This document shows positions 59,543 to 64,000 of a DNA stretch of 64,000 nucleotides, piece after piece. This stretch comes from Strix aluco (Eukaryota; Chordata; Aves; Strigiformes; Strigidae), in assembly GCF_031877795.1 (NCBI RefSeq), contig NC_133931.1, positions 26,162,264 through 26,226,263 on the forward strand, read 5' to 3'. The first letter of the stretch is position 1; each line of letters opens with the position of its first letter. A program made the position numbers and the translations under genes. The notes beneath the pieces were generated by a model, which saw nothing but the letters and a program-made list of their open reading frames with translations, had not been told where the DNA came from and did no database searches.

Positions 59543-60103
59543 GGCGCCGGGCGCGCGGCGGCCGGGGGCTCTGTCAGGGAGCTCTCTACACACGCCGCCC
59601 TCGCCCTTCGCCTCCCGCTCCCTGTAACGCTCAGTGCCTTTCACAAAGCAATTGTTGCTTTTTTGGGGACGTCGTTACATGTAAAATCATCTCGAGCGCG
59701 GTTTCAGTTTGAGATACGTGCGAGAGAGCTAGGGAGATGTGTCAGAGCTTGTTACTCAAGCTAAATTAGGTAATTTTTAGCTGGGTAACGTGCTAATCTT
59801 TAAACCTTTATGTTTTTAAATCCTGCGTATGTCTGGTCTCTTCATACAAAAGTGTATTTTGCTTGTTTCTTCTCGTCTTCTTCAGTCTGAAGCCTTATGT
59901 AGGTCAGGCTTGGCTTAAGCAGATTTCCTGAACCTGCGTCAGCTTAAGCTGAAGGAATTTTAATAAACCCTCCCTTGTAGGCGTGGGCCTAAATGAGACT
60001 AGCCTAGTTAAGCCTGATCTTTTTCTGTTTGTGAAAAAGAGCTGAGCAGAGCTAGGGACTGCATGGTGGCTTCAGAAACGGCTTCCTTAATTCAAAGATA
60101 ACA

Positions 60104-60474
60104 ATGGTTGGGAAGGCCAGATCTTCTAATTTTACCTTATCTGAAAAGCTCGATTTGCTAAAACTCGTGAAGCCGTATGTTAAAATTCTCGAGGAACATA
60201 CCAATAAGCATTCTGTAATAGTGGAAAAAAACAAATGCTGGGATATCATAGCTGATAACTACAATGCCATCGGAGTAGATCGCCCTCCTCGTACTGCACA
60301 GGGCCTGCGCACGCTGTACAAGAGGCTCAAAGAATATGCCAAACAGGAGCTATTGCAGCAAAAGGAGACTCACTCAGATTGTAAAAGCAGCATTTCCGAG
60401 CCAACCAAGAAAGTTGTGGAGATGATTCCACAGATTTCCAATGTGTGTTTAAGAGACAGGAGCGGTGTTCAAAG
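60104..60474 (+). CDS. FSBP: FSBP (fibrinogen silencer-binding protein), coding exon 1
   Basis: FSBP is a nuclear protein reported to repress fibrinogen gamma-chain transcription by binding a silencer. The exon gives residues 1-123 plus two bases: [20 protein letters not shown], then [20 protein letters not shown] and [20 protein letters not shown], nearly identical to human over the first 90 residues. Residues about 10-85 form a Myb/SANT-like (trihelix/MADF-type) DNA-binding domain. The start ATG (60104) is preceded by AACA. The donor is CAAAG|GTGAGA, phase 2. The human protein has about 299 residues, and the coiled-coil C-terminal exon is not in the window. FSBP sits inside a RAD54B intron in the same orientation, as in human. 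Confidence 0.95.
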
Positions 60475-62473
60475 GTGAGACGATTCTTTTTATTTTGTTA
60501 CTGAATGAAAATTATGGCGCCTCCTATCTACTCTGTAATGCTTTGCTTGTGTTCAGGCTCCTAAAGGAAATGTTTATCAGAGAAAATCCCCAAATGAGGA
60601 ACAATGACAAAGTAATATTGCTTTTGTTTTATGGGAAGCTTTATGGTGACTTAGCACTGCATTCATTTTTTCAGCTCTCTTTCAAAGCCTGTTTCAGAGT
60701 CTTTGTCATACTCTGGAAAGTGAGGGTTAAGAGAGTATCAAAGAGAAATAGTAGCTCCAACCTCTACCCCTCCCCTACCTTTTAATAGGCAGATTATTCA
60801 AACACTGGCAAAGTGATGGCTATTCTCCTCCATTTAAGGTAATACTGCAGTCATTTTGCAACATATGGAACTATTACTGGGTTAAATAGGATTTTTAATA
60901 AAGTTAGTTCACAGAGCTAAGAAACCTTACTCATACACCTTTTTTCTTTCATTTACTCTAATGTTTGCATGTAATGTTTTAACCGACCCCAATCCTTTTA
61001 AAAAAAATCTGACTCCCCACACCACAGTGCTTTGTGAGTGCAAATGTTTTTTTAAATTATACTTTTCTTGCATTGACAGTGGTTCCCTGAAACTGGAGCA
61101 AGGCTAATTGCAGTCTAAACTCCAAGCAGTTCTGTATCCTACGTTAGGTAGTTTAAATACAGACAGACACTGAGAGGTACAGCACTAGAAGTTTTCTTTT
61201 TTGGTAGTTTTTTTTTTTTTTTACTGCTCAGTAAAGTGAGACACACTGTCTAGATTTGAGCCAGACATAATACAGGCAGGCAGCATGCAGGCTTTCTTCC
61301 ACAGCTGGCTAATGCCCCTCATATCTGACTTGCAACACTCTGCTGGTTCTGTATTGGTCCTTGAGGGATCAAAAAATGCCTGGGTCAGGTTTTGGTTCCT
61401 CCAGATACAAAAACTAAGCTAGGGAGGAGGGGAAAAAAAGTCAAATAACTCCCCAGCAACCTTGAGAAAGCTCTGATTTCTCTTATTTTCCCAAGCAGAT
61501 TAATGGGAAGCAAACTTTCTGTATTTTAATCAGATATACTGATAGTCGGTGCAGCAACGTAACACTCTTAAGAAAAGCTGGCATGCGCACACACGCTGAA
61601 TTGGATACATGGTGCCACTGGTTGAACTGAATGGTAACAATTGTCTAAATCCCAACATGCCAGATGCTCTAAAAATATGCTGTTGTGGGTCCTTTGCGTA
61701 AAGAAGTCTGAAGCAACTGGGCTGTGCTGCTGCTCCTGGTGAATGCCCCTGGAGGAACTGTTCCAAAGAATTCTCTGGAACAAAACGAGGCTTTTAATTG
61801 CGCTAATAAAGGTTGCAGTGTCTTGACTACCAACTTTTGTAAGGAGAAAAAAAAAAATAGTGTGAGAACTTTGGTTTGTAGATCGGCTTATAAAAAGCAC
61901 TGACGCTTTTCGTGGATGATTAAGAGCTAATGATCTCCATAGTTTGTCTCCTATAATTTAAACATTTTTTGCAGTCCCTCATGGGTCTGGGAACGTTGAC
62001 TTGATTACTGCTTACCCAAAATGGTTGTTCCTAGGAACAGCCAATATACTGGGCACTGAAGGAAAAAGAACATAATTTAAAAGATTACTTTTTTCCCTGC
62101 CCAAATACATCATTATTTGATAGTTCTAATTTTAACTCTGAGTTGCATTTTACCCTAATGTTCAAAACCTTGTATTGGGTTTTAACTCACCAGGATATGG
62201 CTTAGGTTTTGTAGGAGGGAAATACAACTTATAATGAATCCAAATTCTTAGACGCACCTTTAAGCAATTTCTAGCTTGCTGTGATTAAACAAAACCTGGT
62301 GAATCATGGGTGCCTGCAGGGTTATAAACACCATCCCCCAATTGTGGTAACTACTGTTTGTCTTTCTTTCAGTCAAGTTGTCAGAAACAACATTAGTAAC
62401 CACCATACAGGCAGCTCTTTTGTTTCTCAATTCCTTCTTTCTCTCTTTGCTGTCTAATTGTTTTCCTCTTAAG

Positions 62474-62526
62474 AAACTGATTCTAAGAGAAGAAAAAGAG
62501 CCTTATCAGAGTTACCTGAAGATTTG
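62474..62526 (+). other. Candidate 53-nt exon (phase-compatible with RAD54B)
   Basis: A strong pyrimidine tract and acceptor ('TTTTCCTCTTAAG') precede 53 nt, then TTG|GTAATT. Joined to RAD54B exon 2 (phase 1) it reads ETDSKRRKRALSELPEDL without a stop and ends in phase 0. I do not recognise this peptide in human RAD54B. It may be an alternative exon or chance. Confidence 0.25.
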
Positions 62527-62649
62527 GTAATTTTCTAGTTCTGTGGATTACACTTTAAGAGATGGATTTTTCACTGTTTGGAGGCTCTAGTCTATATTAG
62601 ACTAAATCTTACCTGTCTTCTCCTTAACCTCTCTTGCTTTCTCTTTCTG

Positions 62650-62663
62650 CTCTCTCTCTCTCT
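62650..62663 (+). repeat. (CT)n microsatellite
   Basis: Seven CT units within a wider pyrimidine-rich stretch. Confidence 0.8.
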
Positions 62664-62719
62664 GTTTCCTTTTGTCAGAATGACCTGCTTCTCCTGCTGG
62701 TTGTTTCCACTTTTCTCAG

Positions 62720-62893
62720 GCTAGAAGCTGGCGAGGAGCCAGCAAATAAGGAGGGAAGCTGTATTAGAAGCTGTGGTTGTGAGGAGGGGGAAACCCAGAA
62801 TGACAGTCAGCACTGGGGAAAACAAGTGAAAATCTGTGTGGAGGATAATACTTCTGATGCTCGTGAGAGGAGTAAAAGGAATGTGAGAAAGAG
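62720..62893 (+). other. Candidate 174-nt exon (phase-compatible with FSBP exon 1)
   Basis: 'CCACTTTTCTCAG' then an open frame with LEAGEEPANKEGSC and KQVKICVEDNTSDARERSKR, and donor GAG|GTATAT. It begins and ends in phase 2, matching the FSBP exon 1 donor. The peptide is not similar to human FSBP exon 2. Confidence 0.2.
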
Positions 62894-63395
62894 GTATATA
62901 GTAAAAGGTGAAGCTTTGTGGCATGAGGAGGAGGGAGTAAGGTGATATAATTGGTACTCTATAGGCAGCTCAGGTAACAGTCAATAGAATTAAGATTACC
63001 CTGGCGTTTTCTTCAGAGAATAAATGAAAGGTCTATTTTCAATACCTGCTTCAGATGGACCTTTTAAAAAAATACCTAGTTAAATTAGTTTGGGTGGTTG
63101 TCAGGATTAACTTTTGGAAAATACATTGCTCTGACCCTACTGAAGATTTTTACAATTGAGTATTGAGAAGTTTTCATGCTTTTATTCTAGAAAATGCACT
63201 TTCATGTTAATGGATGGCAGGCTAGGTCAGGGTTCTTTGGAAATTGCAACCATGACTGCTCATTTCTTTTAAGCCAAGAGTTTTAGAGACCATGGGAGAT
63301 GCAGGAGAGATGATCATGCCACCTTTTGATTAAAGAGTTAGTGAGTGCATTTACACAAGAAGTAGGATGTACAAATTAAATTTCTCCTTTGCTTC

Positions 63396-63445
63396 TGGGA
63401 ATTTGAACCCACATCTATTGCTAACCAGGACAGTGTTTTAATAAT
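63396..63445 (-). repeat. Possible tRNA-derived SINE remnant
   Basis: On the minus strand 'GATGTGGGTTCAAATTCCC' carries a B-box-like core (GGTTCAAATTCC). On the plus strand the segment resembles the tail half of old amniote SINEs. The match is short. Confidence 0.25.
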
Positions 63446-64000
63446 CAGATAGTGTTTCTCAGTTTGTGGCTTGTAAGGCTCACACGGAATTAAAAAAGTG
63501 TAAACACCTCCCACCCCCCAATTTAATAGACAGCAACTCAGGTCCTCCAGGGTTGGGGAGCATCTGTGAATATTACATTAATCATGGATCCACTCGTTGC
63601 CTTTAGCTGCTAGCAGCAGCTCCGTTCTACAAGGGTTGGGGAATGTCTTGTATCTGCAACCACTAGTTATATATAGCCTGTTGTTTTAGACAGTCATGGC
63701 CATGATGATGCACTGTCTTCGGTATCGGTAGCAAGTTGATGTATTCCTGTTCCCATGTTACACTGCACTGCCTTCCCAGTCATGCTGAAAGTATTCTTTG
63801 TAGATCTGTACAGTAAAATAGATCAAGAAGCTGATCTGGCTTTAAAAAGCATTACCTGAATAAAGGAATGATGTGCAGAAGTGTAGGGTTTCAAACACAA
63901 ATGATGGTAGAGAAGTGGCAGGAACAGCTTGAGCCAGTATTACCATCAAAGCCAATGTAATGTCAAATCATGATTTGAGGTGCTGCTGACTCAGGGGTTT

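Larger units (their letters stand above)
59130..59620. promoter_or_regulatory. CpG island, probable FSBP promoter
   Basis: GC- and CpG-rich block inside the RAD54B intron, about 0.5-1 kb upstream of the FSBP start codon. It includes a TATA-like AATAAAAG (59287-59294), a TGATTGACAG decamer and an ATGCAAAT octamer. It most likely drives FSBP independently of RAD54B. Confidence 0.7.
60475..64000 (+). other. FSBP intron / RAD54B intron to the right end
   Basis: About 3.5 kb with no exon I can support firmly. It contains two exon-like segments (62474-62526 and 62720-62893), a CT microsatellite (62650-62663) and a possible SINE tail near 63,396. The known second FSBP exon (starting SANLDEEAQ in human) is not found here. 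Confidence 0.6.

Noticed and set aside
1-64000. CRISPR arrays, tRNA or rRNA genes, bacterial-type operons
   Set aside because: None seen; the window is vertebrate nuclear DNA with split genes.

Overview
The window looks like avian nuclear DNA. It has vertebrate split genes with GT-AG introns, two CpG islands, and several CR1 LINE fragments of the bird type (the 'CATAGAATGGTTTGGGTTGGAA' end). I cannot name the species. The gene order VIRMA - RAD54B/FSBP, all in one direction, is a conserved vertebrate synteny block; human chromosome 8q22 has the same order as I recall it.

Layout. 1-20,885 (+): the last 19 coding exons of VIRMA (KIAA1429), the scaffold of the nuclear m6A methyltransferase complex. 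The N-terminal exons (about 150 residues) lie left of the window. The exons join in frame to 1,659 complete codons plus the stop. 20.9-24.1 kb: 3' flank with no gene seen and a perfect 48-bp dispersed direct repeat. 24.1-40.2 kb (-): a five-coding-exon gene for a 288-residue NRDP1/RNF41-like E3 ubiquitin ligase (RING, three TRAF/SIAH-type zinc fingers, coiled coil), convergent with VIRMA and apparently carrying a long AT-rich 3' UTR. About 39.85-40.7 kb: a CpG island that looks like a bidirectional promoter for this ligase and RAD54B, with NRF1 and E2F consensus sites. 40.5-64 kb (+): the 5' part of RAD54B (a non-coding first exon and two coding exons, 104 complete residues), then an intron of at least 19 kb. 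Inside that intron, a second CpG island (59.1-59.6 kb) with a PBX-PREP-type decamer and a perfect octamer precedes coding exon 1 of FSBP (residues 1-123). The rest of FSBP and of RAD54B lies right of the window.

Functional picture: these are housekeeping or nuclear genes (mRNA m6A writing, homologous-recombination helicase, transcriptional repressor of fibrinogen gamma) plus one less familiar ubiquitin ligase. Nothing suggests an operon-like system. The items most worth following up are the RNF41-like gene between VIRMA and RAD54B, two exon-like segments downstream of FSBP exon 1 whose phases fit RAD54B and FSBP, the 48-bp repeat, a CR1 fragment nested inside a CR1 copy between 14-bp direct repeats, and two diverged same-orientation copies of a ~1.1-kb repeat in the RAD54B intron. 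All splice sites were read by eye and by comparison with remembered vertebrate homologues; no alignment was run.
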